Part shown: in pieces, positions 8,620 through 18,568 of the stretch | How positions within the stretch are numbered: the stretch's first letter is position 1 | How the letters are laid out: every line of letters begins with the position of its first letter | Assembly: GCF_011947285.1 (NCBI RefSeq) | Contig: NZ_JAAOZT010000001.1 | Location: 62,001-126,000 of the forward strand | DNA length: 64,000 bases | Source of the DNA: Glaciimonas immobilis | Lineage (GTDB): Bacteria; Pseudomonadota; Gammaproteobacteria; Burkholderiales; Burkholderiaceae_D | Direction: 5' to 3' | Program-made: the position numbers and the translations under genes | Notes under the pieces: generated by a model | What the model was told of the DNA's origin: nothing | The model's database searches: none | The model's input: only the letters and a program-made list of their open reading frames with translations

Positions 8620-8937
8620 TTGTTTTTTGACCTTATTGGCCGATAGCAGGCGATTCATCTGCGTAAATTGAGGCAACTGGGCATTGTTTCCTAGTGCATA
8701 ACCCCAACCTGTCGAAGCACGCATGATAAAATCTCTCACTTAATTATTAAAGTCGGGAAGTACAGCCGCACTTTTAGCTGTAGTTTAAGTGAATCTCCCG
8801 ACTCGCTTGCATTGTGTACGCTTCGCTTGCCTTTACTTTTAGGGTTCGCGCTTCGCCCTTACGTTAATGGTGGAATTAACTGAAGTTGTTTTGTGGAAAC
8901 GCACAACATTTTCGACGCCTTTTTTTAGAATCCAAGC
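8620..8937. other. M23 peptidase to secA gap
   Basis: 318 bp with no credible gene; in particular I see no SecM-like reading frame with a signal peptide and arrest motif. It contains the nested inverted repeat at 8751-8803 and a stretch of CGCTTCG-type repeats at 8819-8857. It probably holds the secA promoter. Confidence 0.6.
8751..8803 (+). promoter_or_regulatory. nested stem-loop upstream of secA
   Basis: Outer arms AGTCGGGA (8751-8758) and TCCCGACT (8796-8803) are perfect complements, and inside them TACAGC (8761-8766) pairs with GCTGTA (8777-8782). There is no T-run, so it is unlikely to be a simple terminator for the preceding gene. It sits 134 bp before the secA start and could be an RNA leader structure. 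Confidence 0.5.
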
Positions 8938-11703
8938 ATGTCATTACTGACCCAGATTTTCGGTAGCCGCAACCAGCGACTGCTCAAGCAATACCAAAAA
9001 ACTGTAAGCCAAATTAACGGCCTTGAGCCGACAATGGAAAAATTGTCGGACGCGCAGTTAAAAGCGAAAACTGCAGAGTTCAAGCAGCGTATTGAGGGCG
9101 GTGAAAAGCTCGATGATATGTTGCCAGAAGCATTTGCAGTATGCCGTGAGGCCGGTAAGCGTGTGCTCAAAATGCGCCACTTTGACGTCCAGTTAATTGG
9201 TGGCATGGTCCTGCATTACGGCAAAATCGCCGAAATGGGCACGGGCGAAGGTAAGACGCTGATGGCAACATTGCCAGCCTACCTGAACGCCTTGTCGGGT
9301 AAGGGCGTGCATGTGGTGACGGTCAATGATTATCTGGCGCAGCGCGATGCGGACTGGATGGGGCGTTTGTATAGCTGGCTCGGCCTGACCACCGGTGTGA
9401 ATTTGTCCGCTGTCGAGCACGACGACAAGCAGATCGCTTATTTGGCCGATATCACTTACGGCACGAATAACGAGTTCGGCTTCGATTATCTGCGCGACAA
9501 CATGGTGTTTGAAGCTGGCGACCGCGTGCAGCGCGTGTTGAACTTCGCCATCGTCGATGAAGTTGATTCGATTTTGATCGACGAGGCGCGTACGCCGCTG
9601 ATTATTTCCGGTCAGGCAGAAAATCATACTGATCTCTACCAAAAAATTAATTCTTTGCCACCCCTGCTGACGTTGCAAGTCGGCGAGGAAACGCCTGACG
9701 GCAAAGGCAAAGTTGAGGTACCCGGCGATTATACGAAGGACGAGAAGGCGCATCAGGTCTTGCTGACCGAAGCCGGTCACGAAAAAGCTGAGCAAATTCT
9801 GACCAACATGGGCTTGCTCGCCGAAGGCGCATCGCTGTATGACGCGGCCAATATCAGCCTGATTCACCATTTGTACGCTGCTTTGCGCGCGCATTCGCTG
9901 TATCACAAGGATCAGCATTACGTTATTCAAAACAATGAAGTCGTCATCGTGGATGAATTTACCGGCCGCATGATGCAGGGACGTCGTTGGTCGGATGGTT
10001 TGCATCAGGCCGTAGAAGCCAAGGAAGGCGTTCAGATTCAGAACGAAAACCAGACGCTCGCCTCGATTACCTTCCAGAATTATTTCCGGATGTACGGCAA
10101 GTTGGCGGGCATGACCGGTACTGCCGATACTGAAGCGTACGAATTTCAAGAAATCTACGGTCTGGAAACAGTCGTTATTCCCCAGAATCGTCCAAATCAG
10201 CGAAAAGACCGTCAAGATCAGGTATACAAGTCATCGAACGAAAAGTACAACGCAATGCTGATCGATATTCAGGATTGCTACGAGCGCGGACAACCCGTGC
10301 TGGTGGGAACGACGTCGATTGAGAATTCAGAACTGTTGTCAGGGATTCTGGATAAGGCCAAGTTGCCGCATAACGTTCTGAACGCCAAGCAACATGCCCG
10401 CGAAGCCGAGATCATCGCCCAGGCAGGTAGCCCTAAGGCGATTACTATCGCTACCAATATGGCCGGTCGCGGTACCGATATTGTGTTGGGCGGCAGTGTT
10501 GAGAAACAAGTGCAGTTTATTGAAGCGAATGATCAGCTAAGCGATACCGAGAAGGCATTGCAATCGGCCAAGTTGGTCAGTGAATGGCAATCGTTGCACG
10601 ACCATGTCACGAACGCAGGCGGTTTGCACATCATTGGTACCGAACGGCACGAGTCACGCCGGGTCGATAACCAGTTGCGTGGTCGTGCGGCGCGTCAGGG
10701 CGATCCTGGATCTTCACGTTTTTACCTGTCACTGGATGATGCGTTGTTGCGGATTTTTGCTGGTGACCGCGTTCGCTCTATCATGGACCGTCTGAAGATG
10801 CCGGAAGGCGAGCCAATTGAAGCGGGTATCGTCTCCCGCTCAATTGAGTCTGCACAGCGCAAGGTAGAAGCGCGTAACTTCGATATCCGCAAGCAATTGC
10901 TTGAGTATGACGATGTCGCCAACGATCAGCGTAAGGTCATTTATCAGCAGCGTAATGAGTTGCTGGAATCGCGCGACGTGTCAGAGATGGTCGGTTCGTT
11001 GCGCCATGGTGTACTGCACGATACCTTCCGCCTGTATGTTCCTGCCGAGTCGCTGGAAGAACAGTGGGATATTCCTGCGCTTGAAGCGGCGCTGGGCAGC
11101 GAGTTACATTTAGAGATTCCACTCGCCAAGGTATTGGAACTGGAACCCAATCTGACCGACGATGAGTTGTTGGAGCGTGTGTTGAACGCGGCAGACGCCG
11201 AGTATGCCGGCAAGTCAGAAGTCGTCGGTAAAGAATCATTTGCCGGGTTTGAGCGTAGCGTCATGTTGCAAAGCGTTGATAGCCATTGGCGCGAACATCT
11301 GGCAGCACTCGATCACCTGCGTCAGGGTATCCATTTGCGTGGTTACGCGCAAAAGAATCCGAAGCAGGAATACAAACGTGAAGCGTTTGAACTGTTCGGG
11401 CAAATGCTGGATCTGATCAAAAACGAAGTTGTGCGTGTGGTAATGACGGTGCGTATCGAAAACCGCGAAGAGATCGCGGCAGTCGAGGAAGAAATGTCGC
11501 ACTCGCATCTGGAAAACGTCCATTTTCAGCACGCAGATTTTAATCCGAATGCCGGCGCCGAAGAGTTGTTAGCACCAACGGCACATCCGGACGAAGCCCG
11601 ATTGCAAGCGTTGGTCGATACAGTCCCGAAGGTAGGCCGTAACGATCCTTGTCCTTGCGGAAGTGGCAAAAAATACAAGCAGTGCCACGGCCAGCTATCG
11701 TAA
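8938..11703 (+). CDS. secA: preprotein translocase motor SecA
   Basis: ATPase that drives unfolded preproteins through SecYEG. At 921 residues it has the standard betaproteobacterial length. Visible are Walker A GTGEGKTL (101-108), [13 protein letters not shown], the helicase-like [45 protein letters not shown] and [20 protein letters not shown]. The C-terminus ends in the zinc-binding [16 protein letters not shown], which contacts SecB and phospholipid. The ATG at 8938 has no strong Shine-Dalgarno. Terminator at 11765. Confidence 0.98.
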   Translation: MSLLTQIFGSRNQRLLKQYQKTVSQINGLEPTMEKLSDAQLKAKTAEFKQRIEGGEKLDDMLPEAFAVCREAGKRVLKMRHFDVQLIGGMVLHYGKIAEMGTGEGKTLMATLPAYLNALSGKGVHVVTVNDYLAQRDADWMGRLYSWLGLTTGVNLSAVEHDDKQIAYLADITYGTNNEFGFDYLRDNMVFEAGDRVQRVLNFAIVDEVDSILIDEARTPLIISGQAENHTDLYQKINSLPPLLTLQVGEETPDGKGKVEVPGDYTKDEKAHQVLLTEAGHEKAEQILTNMGLLAEGASLYDAANISLIHHLYAALRAHSLYHKDQHYVIQNNEVVIVDEFTGRMMQGRRWSDGLHQAVEAKEGVQIQNENQTLASITFQNYFRMYGKLAGMTGTADTEAYEFQEIYGLETVVIPQNRPNQRKDRQDQVYKSSNEKYNAMLIDIQDCYERGQPVLVGTTSIENSELLSGILDKAKLPHNVLNAKQHAREAEIIAQAGSPKAITIATNMAGRGTDIVLGGSVEKQVQFIEANDQLSDTEKALQSAKLVSEWQSLHDHVTNAGGLHIIGTERHESRRVDNQLRGRAARQGDPGSSRFYLSLDDALLRIFAGDRVRSIMDRLKMPEGEPIEAGIVSRSIESAQRKVEARNFDIRKQLLEYDDVANDQRKVIYQQRNELLESRDVSEMVGSLRHGVLHDTFRLYVPAESLEEQWDIPALEAALGSELHLEIPLAKVLELEPNLTDDELLERVLNAADAEYAGKSEVVGKESFAGFERSVMLQSVDSHWREHLAALDHLRQGIHLRGYAQKNPKQEYKREAFELFGQMLDLIKNEVVRVVMTVRIENREEIAAVEEEMSHSHLENVHFQHADFNPNAGAEELLAPTAHPDEARLQALVDTVPKVGRNDPCPCGSGKKYKQCHGQLS

Positions 11704-12051
11704 TAGCGATAAAACCGGCGCTAGCATCGGGGTCGCTATAAATCTGGCAGGACAAAAAGCAAAGGCGGAGCCGGGAAACCAGCTCTGCTTTTTTTCTGGC
11801 GAGTCGGCCCGATCGAATGTCCCGATGCCAGCTTATCCGATTAAAATAGCTCCCTTGGCTACACGTTACCAAAACAATTTTTAACCTGTCCGGTCGCTTG
11901 AAGGTCGGTTGAAGAATCGCTTAAGAACAGCACGGCGAGGTTTTAGTCGTATGACTTACTTTAGCGTGGTTTTTTCACTGTGCGGAGCAGGTTTCCACAC
12001 TATTTTTAGTTTTGATCTTATTTTCGATTTTGTCTTTTATTTAGGATACTC
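11704..12051. other. secA-argJ intergenic region
   Basis: 348 bp holding the secA terminator (11765-11795) and an AT-rich leader before argJ, which probably contains the argJ promoter. No gene seen. Confidence 0.6.
11765..11795 (+). terminator. intrinsic terminator after secA
   Basis: GCGGAGC (11765-11771) pairs with GCTCTGC (11782-11788) through seven base pairs including one G-U, with a 10-nt loop, followed by seven T residues. It lies 61 bp after the secA stop. Confidence 0.85.
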
Positions 12052-13290
12052 ATGGCCGTTAATTCCCCACTCCCTGTTGCGTCTGATCTGAAACCAGTTG
12101 CCGGTATCGAACTTGGCTACACGGAAGCCGGTGTGCGCAAGGCGAATCGCAAGGATTTACTGGTCATGAAGCTGGCACCGGGCGCGACAGTTGCTGGCGT
12201 TTTTACGCTCAATCGGTTTTGCGCTGCGCCGGTCCAGGTCAGCAAGGCACATCTTGCGGCCGCCCGGGTTTCCGGTGAACCGATTTGTGCCCTGGTTATC
12301 AATACCGGCAATGCAAACGCAGGCACCGGTGAGACCGGTCTGGCGGCGGCAAATGCAACCTGTGCTTCGCTGGCAGCGTTACTCGGCTGTCAACCGGCAC
12401 AAATTTTGCCTTTTTCAACAGGCGTGATTTTAGAGTCCTTGCCTCTGGATAGAATTCAGGCAGGTTTGCCCGGCGCATTGAAGAATTTGGATGCCGACAA
12501 CTGGTTTAACGCCGCAGAAACCATCATGACCACGGATACGCAGCCTAAGGCTGCGTCGCAAACCGTCATCGTTGCCGGGAAATCAGTCACGATGACAGGC
12601 ATCAGCAAAGGTGCTGGCATGATCAAGCCAAACATGGCTACCATGCTTGGTTTTCTGGCAATGGATGCCAAGGTCGCCCAGCCGGTGCTGGATCAACTGG
12701 TTAAGCATGCGGCGGATCAATCTTTCAATTGCATCACGATTGATGGCGATACATCAACTAATGACTCCTTCATGTTGATCGCCACCGGGGCGGGCGCGTT
12801 GCAGGTTGATAGCGTTGATTCTCCAGAATATAGTGCGCTTGCCCAAGCCGTCACCGATTTGTCGCAACGTTTGGCGCAGGCGATTGTGCGCGACGGTGAA
12901 GGCGCGACCAAATTTATTACGGTCACGGTGGAAGATGGCAAAAACGTGGAAGAGTGCCGCAAAATTGCCTATTCGATAGGCCATTCACCGTTGGTGAAGA
13001 CCGCATTTTTTGCCTCAGATCCTAACCTTGGCCGGATTTTGGCAGCGATCGGTTATGCGGGCGTGGACGATCTTGATGTGGAGAAAATCAATCTTTACCT
13101 TGACGATGTCTGGGTTGCCAAAGACGGTGGTCGCAATCCTGATTACCTTGAGTCGGATGGACAACGCGTAATGAAACAAAGTGAAATCGCCGTCCGCGTA
13201 AAACTGGGACGTGGCGCTGCCGCTGCGACCATCTGGACCTGCGATCTTTCGCATGAATACGTCACCATCAACGCGGACTATCGCTCTTGA
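12052..13290 (+). CDS. argJ: bifunctional ornithine acetyltransferase / N-acetylglutamate synthase
   Basis: Arginine biosynthesis enzyme that moves the acetyl group from N-acetylornithine to glutamate, recycling it; bifunctional members also use acetyl-CoA. The 412 residues match the family length. The self-cleavage site is seen as IKPNMATML, with Thr197 of the ATML motif as the expected nucleophile that starts the beta chain; NTGNANAGTG (84-93) forms the oxyanion region and [11 protein letters not shown] the glutamate site. AGGA six to nine bases before ATG 12052 supports the start. It is followed 58 bp later by an AAA ATPase gene. Confidence 0.96.
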   Translation: MAVNSPLPVASDLKPVAGIELGYTEAGVRKANRKDLLVMKLAPGATVAGVFTLNRFCAAPVQVSKAHLAAARVSGEPICALVINTGNANAGTGETGLAAANATCASLAALLGCQPAQILPFSTGVILESLPLDRIQAGLPGALKNLDADNWFNAAETIMTTDTQPKAASQTVIVAGKSVTMTGISKGAGMIKPNMATMLGFLAMDAKVAQPVLDQLVKHAADQSFNCITIDGDTSTNDSFMLIATGAGALQVDSVDSPEYSALAQAVTDLSQRLAQAIVRDGEGATKFITVTVEDGKNVEECRKIAYSIGHSPLVKTAFFASDPNLGRILAAIGYAGVDDLDVEKINLYLDDVWVAKDGGRNPDYLESDGQRVMKQSEIAVRVKLGRGAAAATIWTCDLSHEYVTINADYRS

Positions 13291-13348
13291 TTTGACAGCG
13301 GCTCGAACTGCGCCGCATGGATTATTTGAATAACCGGATAGTGTGACT

Positions 13349-14224
13349 ATGACGCAATTAGACCAATTTTTACTGCGTGCTGAAGCCGTGCTGGCACGCC
13401 TCGAAGCAATCCTGCCGAACCCGAATGCGGTACCTGACTGGCAGAGTGCCATCGCTTTTCGCTGGCGTCGGCGCAATGGTAGCCAGGGCGGCGGCTACTT
13501 GCAAGCGGTACGTCATATGTCCGCTATCGGCTTATCCGATTTGCACAACATCACTGCGCAAAAGGTGCAGATTGATCAGAATACGCGTCAGTTTGTGGCT
13601 GGCAAGCCCGCCAATAACGTGCTGTTAACGGGTGCACGCGGGACCGGCAAGTCATCGCTGATTAAGGCTTGTCTGAACCAGTACGCGGATAAGGGCTTAC
13701 GGTTGATAGAAGTCGACAAGGATGATCTGGCGGACTTGCCAGATATCGTGGAACTGGTCGCTGGACGGGCTGAGCGTTTCATCATTTTTTGTGATGACTT
13801 GTCGTTTGAAGAGGGTGAAAGTGGTTATAAAGCGTTAAAAGTCGCCTTGGACGGCAGTATCGCTACGCAGTCCGATAACGTGTTGATTTATGCGACGTCC
13901 AATCGACGCCACCTGTTGCCGGAGAAAATGTCTGATAACGCATCTTACAAAACGACCGAGGACGGCGATCTGCATCCGGGCGAGACGGTAGAAGAACGCA
14001 TTTCGTTGTCCGAGCGTTTTGGGTTGTGGGTGACGTTCTATCCGTTTAAGCAGGATGATTATCTGGATATTGTGGCGCACTGGCTCGGGCACTTCGGTTG
14101 TAACGCTGAACAGATTGCTGAAGCACAGGGGGATGCGTTACGTTGGGCATTGCAGCGCGGCTCTCGCTCCGGGCGAATAGCATGGCAATTTGCTAAGGAT
14201 CATGCTGGTCGGATGGCGTCCTAG
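13349..14224 (+). CDS. AAA-fold ATPase, DUF815 type
   Basis: ATP-binding protein of the DUF815 family, role not established. A GTG at 13343 is also in frame; I prefer the ATG at 13349 (291 residues), which is better spaced from GGATAG. Walker A is GARGTGKS (95-102), Walker B lies in RFIIFCDDLSF, and a sensor-like TSNRRHLLPE follows. It touches mutT: its TAG ends at 14224 and the mutT ATG starts at 14225, which implies translational coupling. The argJ-ATPase-mutT order is, from memory, common in Burkholderiales. Confidence 0.82.
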   Translation: MTQLDQFLLRAEAVLARLEAILPNPNAVPDWQSAIAFRWRRRNGSQGGGYLQAVRHMSAIGLSDLHNITAQKVQIDQNTRQFVAGKPANNVLLTGARGTGKSSLIKACLNQYADKGLRLIEVDKDDLADLPDIVELVAGRAERFIIFCDDLSFEEGESGYKALKVALDGSIATQSDNVLIYATSNRRHLLPEKMSDNASYKTTEDGDLHPGETVEERISLSERFGLWVTFYPFKQDDYLDIVAHWLGHFGCNAEQIAEAQGDALRWALQRGSRSGRIAWQFAKDHAGRMAS

Positions 14225-14626
14225 ATGACAGAAGTCAGTGCACCGCCGGTGGATGTTGCGGTCGGCATATTGGTGCGGCCCAATGGTGATGTGCTGCTTG
14301 GGCAGCGTCCTGAGGGGAAGCCTTACGCCGGGTACTGGGAGTTTCCGGGTGGTAAAGTGGAACGCGGGGAGTCAATTTTTGCGGCGTTGCAACGGGAGTT
14401 CATGGAAGAGTTAGGCGTGGAGATTATCTCTGCAGAGGCATGGTGTGGGGTGCAATATCAGTATCCTCACGCAAATGTTCGGCTGCATTTTTATATTTGT
14501 CGTGAGTGGCGGGGCGAGCCGCAAAGTTTGGAGGGGCAGGCTTTTGCGTGGCAGGGAAGCGTTGCGGTTTCGCCGCTGTTGGAGGCTACTGTGCCGCTGA
14601 TTGAGTGGTTGGATCAGGTCAGGTGA
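14225..14626 (+). CDS. mutT: NUDIX hydrolase, MutT type
   Basis: Probable 8-oxo-dGTP diphosphatase that cleans oxidised nucleotides from the DNA precursor pool. The 133 residues hold a complete Nudix box at 43-65 (G43, E49, R57-E58, E61-E62, G64), and the N-terminal VAVGILVRPNGDVLLGQRPE typical of MutT. Start directly abuts the preceding stop codon, so it is likely co-translated with the ATPase. Length fits MutT (about 130). The specific substrate is inferred from family similarity. Confidence 0.9.
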   Translation: MTEVSAPPVDVAVGILVRPNGDVLLGQRPEGKPYAGYWEFPGGKVERGESIFAALQREFMEELGVEIISAEAWCGVQYQYPHANVRLHFYICREWRGEPQSLEGQAFAWQGSVAVSPLLEATVPLIEWLDQVR

Positions 14627-14729
14627 GGAAGCTTCGGCTATCGTTTGATAGCGTTTGATAATGCGCCATTGGGCGCGGATGTGTTTATGTAAGCGGTGGC
14701 CGATTTTTTGGTTGCTGAAACGGGTAGTA

Positions 14730-15006
14730 CTCCGTGGATGCTGGTCGGGTGTGGCCCGACAGCCAGTGTCTTTATTTTGCTTGGCTAGGCGCCCCCCCGC
14801 AAATAAAGGCACCAAACAAAAGGCGACCGCAGAGGCGTGGCCCGCCGTTGGCGGGTCCCCGATTATTTCGACTGTCAGTCGGGTCGAAATACCAACTCGC
14901 TGGCGCTCAAACAGGTATTCCGACAATTCCCGTCTGACAGCCGAAATAACCGGCAACGCCTATGACGGGGTGGGTCAACTGCCAGTTCAACGGCAACCGC
15001 AACCGC
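14730..15006. repeat. structured dispersed repeat, copy 2
   Basis: About 277 bp matching 6729-7013 in direct orientation. It keeps the GTCGGG/CCCGAC stem (14744-14760) with a changed loop, CCCGCC-GTT-GGCGGG (14841-14855), and CGACT/AGTCG (14869-14881) with loop GTC in place of ATC. The T/A-rich arms have different sequence from copy 1 but still pair with each other (CTTTATTTTGC with GCAAATAAAG). Only a short CAACCG tract is present at the end. Like copy 1 it lies between convergent genes, here mutT and yacG. Confidence 0.85.
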
Positions 15007-15072
15007 CTTTGTGGTTGACGTCATTCGGTTTTGAACGACGCCCGTATTCAAGCGCCGCAGATTTACACAATC

Positions 15073-15258
15073 TTATTGCGCCAATTTGTTGTCGTCATCA
15101 ATATCATCCGGCGGATTGACGGCGGGGATGGTGTATTTCTCTTCGGCCCAGGCGCCCAGATCGATTTGCTTGCAGCGTTCGGAGCAAAAGGGGCGGAATT
15201 TGTTTGTCTCGGTCCATTCGACTTTGGACCCGCAAGTAGGACAATCGACTATAGCCAT
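15073..15258 (-). CDS. yacG: DNA gyrase inhibitor YacG
   Basis: Small zinc protein that binds GyrB and inhibits gyrase in the family's studied members. The 61 residues have the four zinc cysteines C6, C9, C25 and C29 (CPTC and CSERC) and the [13 protein letters not shown] segment characteristic of the family. It is the last gene of the minus-strand group pilD-coaE-zapD-yacG, 18 bp after zapD. Confidence 0.93.
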   Translation of the reverse strand: MAIVDCPTCGSKVEWTETNKFRPFCSERCKQIDLGAWAEEKYTIPAVNPPDDIDDDNKLAQ

Positions 15259-15276
15259 ATGGTTGAAAATTTTAAA

Positions 15277-16032
15277 TTAAAAATTGCAGAGGGTTAGTTC
15301 GAAGGGGACCTCGCCTTCGAAAGCCTTCGGTTTCAGGTCGCCGCCTTGGGATGTGTAACGTATCCAGAGCATGTATTTGTTTGCCGAAATTTCGGGGATT
15401 GCACCTAATTGTTCATTCAGGGTAATACGTAACATCTGATAGGATTTCCCCTGCAACATTTGTTGATAGCTGCCGTTCTCTGCGCTGATTTTGACGGGGT
15501 GACCGGTTTCACGCAGTAAGCGTAACACGATACCGATGGCGTCAAATAGCGGTGCAAGCGGCGAGAACCAACTTAAAATGTCGGCGTAACGTTTCTCTGC
15601 GGGATGGTGTTGCCACGCGTAGTAGGACGGTAGGTCGAATTCACATGCTCCGCCCGGGATGATAGTGCGACCGCGGATGCTCATTAACCATTCGTTTTCA
15701 CGGATGTGCTGACCGGTCCGACCCTGCATTCCCTTCAGCGCTTCGCTGGTCTGGTCAAGTTCGTTCAAGACTGCATCCAGCATTTCTGGCAGAACATTGG
15801 GATTAGATCTAAAACTCATTAAAGTTTGCCGCTGGCGCTCAAGTTCTTGCAGCAGGTCCATTTTCAGATCTGCACGTCCGGCGACTTCGAGCATCTCAAA
15901 GATCGTGGATAGCGCGATGTGATGCTGCAAAGGACTTGCCTGACTTACAAAAAAAACGAATTTCTCGTGTAGGTCTTCCAGTCGCAATAAAGTTCGAATG
16001 CGCTCATTAAAAGGATATTCGTAAACGATCAA
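15277..16032 (-). CDS. zapD: cell division protein ZapD
   Basis: Cytoplasmic protein that bundles FtsZ filaments and stabilises the Z ring. The 251 residues match the family: [20 protein letters not shown] at the N-terminus, then helical segments with [20 protein letters not shown], and a beta C-terminal domain. The start codon is TTG at 16032; AAAGGG seven bases upstream is well placed for it, and the only nearby ATG is out of frame. Followed by yacG, preceded by coaE with a 119-bp gap. Confidence 0.92.
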   Translation of the reverse strand: MIVYEYPFNERIRTLLRLEDLHEKFVFFVSQASPLQHHIALSTIFEMLEVAGRADLKMDLLQELERQRQTLMSFRSNPNVLPEMLDAVLNELDQTSEALKGMQGRTGQHIRENEWLMSIRGRTIIPGGACEFDLPSYYAWQHHPAEKRYADILSWFSPLAPLFDAIGIVLRLLRETGHPVKISAENGSYQQMLQGKSYQMLRITLNEQLGAIPEISANKYMLWIRYTSQGGDLKPKAFEGEVPFELTLCNF

Positions 16033-16151
16033 AGTAACATCCCTTTATTATGATGGACCCAACAAGTAGTGATTCTGACCGATGCGCAGCAAAATTACAA
16101 ATGCTCAGCCATTTTAATTAAAAAATCCCGTCTCAGCGATAAGCGGTCGTA

Positions 16152-16793
16152 TCAACTTTTTGCAATCAGGGATTGATAAAACGCATGTAACCGTTCGACC
16201 TGAGGTGTTAGCGCTTCGATATCAGAGTTGTTAGTAATAACATCAGTGGCCGCTTGCAGGCGCTGTTGACGGGTTGCTTGCGCTGCCATGATGGCCCGGA
16301 CTTGTGGCTCGGTCATTGCGTTGCGTTCCATTACACGTCTGATCTGGGTCTGCTCATCGCAATCAACCACTAATATGCGCGTCAGGCGCTGTGGCCAAGT
16401 GCCGGACTCGACCAATAAAGGAATTGCCAGCATTACATATAAACCGCGCGCCCGATTAATTGCCAGCGCGGTTTCGGCGCGAATCAATGGATGCAAAATG
16501 GCTTCCAGACGTTGCTTGGCGCTCGCGTCCGAAAATACATGATCGCGCATTTTTTTGCGGTCCATTGCGCCGTTGGCGGCGATGAATTCGTTGCCAAAGG
16601 CGGTTTGAATAGGGGCGATCCCCGCGCCGTCTTTGGCGGTGAGCGCATGGGCGATCAGGTCGGTATCAACGATTGCGGCGCCACGTGCGGCAAACAGATT
16701 GGTAACGGTTGTTTTACCGCTGCCGATGCCACCCGTGAGGCCGACTCTGAAAGACGCGGCTGGCTTTACGTCAAGCGGGAGAGGCTTAAGCAT
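16152..16793 (-). CDS. coaE: dephospho-CoA kinase
   Basis: Last step of coenzyme A synthesis: phosphorylates the 3' hydroxyl of dephospho-CoA. The 213 residues have the P-loop GGIGSGKT (21-28), the VDTDLIAHALTA substrate motif, HPLIRAE, and VVDCDEQTQIRRVMERN. The first ~15 residues extend slightly beyond the usual start, but no better start codon is visible. The gene follows pilD by 18 bp on the minus strand and is probably co-transcribed with it. Confidence 0.95.
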   Translation of the reverse strand: MLKPLPLDVKPAASFRVGLTGGIGSGKTTVTNLFAARGAAIVDTDLIAHALTAKDGAGIAPIQTAFGNEFIAANGAMDRKKMRDHVFSDASAKQRLEAILHPLIRAETALAINRARGLYVMLAIPLLVESGTWPQRLTRILVVDCDEQTQIRRVMERNAMTEPQVRAIMAAQATRQQRLQAATDVITNNSDIEALTPQVERLHAFYQSLIAKS

Positions 16794-16811
16794 GATCTCT
16801 GAAGGTTACCA

Positions 16812-17702
16812 TTAAAGTACATAACCAAAATAAGCTTCTAAAATTTGATGACCATACAATAAAGCCAGCAATCCGGCACCCGCCAGATAGGGGCCAAACG
16901 GGATGGGTTTGTCGCGGCCATGCCGACTAAAAACAATCAACGCAATGCCGACTATTGCACCGACCAGCGATGAGAGCAATATAATAATTGGCAACATTTT
17001 CCAGCCCAGCCACGCGCCGAGTGCGGCTAATAACTTGAAATCGCCGTAGCCCATGCCTTCTTTACCGGTGGCGAGCTTGAACAACCAGTAAATCGCCCAC
17101 AATGCGAAATAACCGGCAGCGGCCCCGATTACGGCCTCAGTGATTGGGACAAAGGTCCCGCTAATATTAATCAATAGCCCGGCCCAGAGTAAACCTAGTG
17201 TCAGATCGTCGGGCAACAACTGCGTATCCGCGTCTATAAACGTCATGGCGATCAACAAATAGACGAACAGCAACGTCCCGAGTCCCATCAGGCCACTACC
17301 AAAGCGCCAAATCATGAAGCCGGACAGAAAGCCGGTAAGCAACTCAATGATCGGATAGCGCTTTGAAATAGGCATCTTGCACGCTGCACACTTCCCACCG
17401 AGCACCAGATAGCTGATCACGGGGATGTTCTCGAGCGCGCCGATCTGGTGATTGCATTGCGGGCAGGCCGAGCGCGGCAACGTTAAGTTGTAGCGCTCTG
17501 TATGCGGTAACGCCTGACCGCTTTCCTGAGCGACATAGTTATCCGATTCACGCTGCATCATTTTAGGCAGTCGATGAATCACAACGTTCAAAAAACTGCC
17601 TATCAGCATCCCGAAAATAGCGGCAAATATCGTGGGAATAAGGTTGCCGGAGGGGGCGAAGAGGACACCGCTAAGCGCGTTATTTGTTAAAAGATCGATC
17701 AT
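16812..17702 (-). CDS. pilD: prepilin leader peptidase / N-methyltransferase
   Basis: Inner-membrane aspartyl protease that cleaves type IV prepilin leaders and methylates the new N-terminus. The 296 residues show a first membrane span, a cytoplasmic zinc loop with C80, C83, C105 and C108 (CPQC, CAAC), then further spans carrying the catalytic aspartates in FIDADTQLLPDDL and the GYGDFK motif. coaE follows immediately. In related genomes pilB-pilC-pilD is contiguous as I recall it; here pilC lies 10.8 kb upstream, so pilD needs its own promoter. Confidence 0.95.
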   Translation of the reverse strand: MIDLLTNNALSGVLFAPSGNLIPTIFAAIFGMLIGSFLNVVIHRLPKMMQRESDNYVAQESGQALPHTERYNLTLPRSACPQCNHQIGALENIPVISYLVLGGKCAACKMPISKRYPIIELLTGFLSGFMIWRFGSGLMGLGTLLFVYLLIAMTFIDADTQLLPDDLTLGLLWAGLLINISGTFVPITEAVIGAAAGYFALWAIYWLFKLATGKEGMGYGDFKLLAALGAWLGWKMLPIIILLSSLVGAIVGIALIVFSRHGRDKPIPFGPYLAGAGLLALLYGHQILEAYFGYVL

Positions 17703-18568
17703 CCGTTTTAGTCGCTTTGTCAGTTATCAGTGTATGTACGTCGGGAGCTCGCACCGACTTCTTGGAACTTGTTCCGGATCTGATTCCCCGGCCTAATTGG
17801 TGATAAATATTGCTAGAAATCTTAATGGTCTAAAGACCACCCGTTTTTTACGCGCTATTTATCACCAAATTACGCCCGCTCGTTGGGTCTGATCGCGTCG
17901 CCACGCATTTTGCGCCAAAAAAACGTCTGGTACTACGCAATGTGTAAAGGTTAAATAAAATTCGTTAACAAGCGTTTTATTACAGCATGAAAAGTGTGTG
18001 CAAAACCGTTTATTTCGAGCAATGCGCGTCTTTTACTTATTTTGGTGTCCGTTGATTGGTTCTAGCCGTCGATTCGGTGACGCCATTTCTGTATCGATAA
18101 ATGTCGCGTTAAGTGTGACAAAAAGCGGCCCCGCGGCGTATTAACAACGGTTGCAACGACTTCAAATCACGGGCCGAGGACCTCATCATAGGCAGCCATA
18201 TGGTTTGTGCTTTTGCTTATATTTTCGCTAGAGCCATTGATAGGGCCGGTTTGGGGATTGTGTGCCTTTCACAAATGACGTCTGACATGCCGGACAGAGT
18301 GACGCTAACGCCATGCCGTGGCATTCGCTGGCTAGACGAACCGTACATAAACGGTGTGAAGGCGGGGATTTACTGTATCTTCATAGAAAGAAAAGTATTG
18401 CGTCAAACATTGGTGCAATGTGTTCAGTTTTTTGCGAACCGATAGCCGGTTAGCAGGTCCGACCCAGCTTTGAAGATGCAATTACCCCAAAGTCGCGCGG
18501 ATCATGTTTGCTTTAATCGCACGCTAGCTCGCAACGGCGTTGTCGGTATTTATAACAGGGGATATTTC
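17703..18568. other. AT-rich intergenic region, left edge of inserted block
   Basis: 866 bp without a convincing gene. It holds the 13-bp inverted repeat at 17797-17868 and presumably the pilD promoter (minus strand) and the promoter for the membrane protein at 18569. A frame at 18200-18445 has no ribosome-binding site or protein features and is not called. Confidence 0.6.
17797..17868. repeat. 13-bp perfect inverted repeat, 72-bp element
   Basis: TTGGTGATAAATA (17797-17809) and TATTTATCACCAA (17856-17868) are exact complements, 46 bp apart. Inside is GGTCT-AA-AGACC (17827-17838), followed after a few bases by a run of T. It could be a miniature mobile element, a remnant end of an insertion, or a structured transcription stop. 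It lies at the point where the pil gene order is broken. Confidence 0.65.

Noticed and set aside
14655-15119. 154-codon frame over repeat copy 2
   Set aside because: Same reason: it is read from the repeat, with no start signal or recognisable protein.
18200-18445. 81-codon frame before the membrane protein gene
   Set aside because: No Shine-Dalgarno, no domain, no codon pattern like neighbouring genes.
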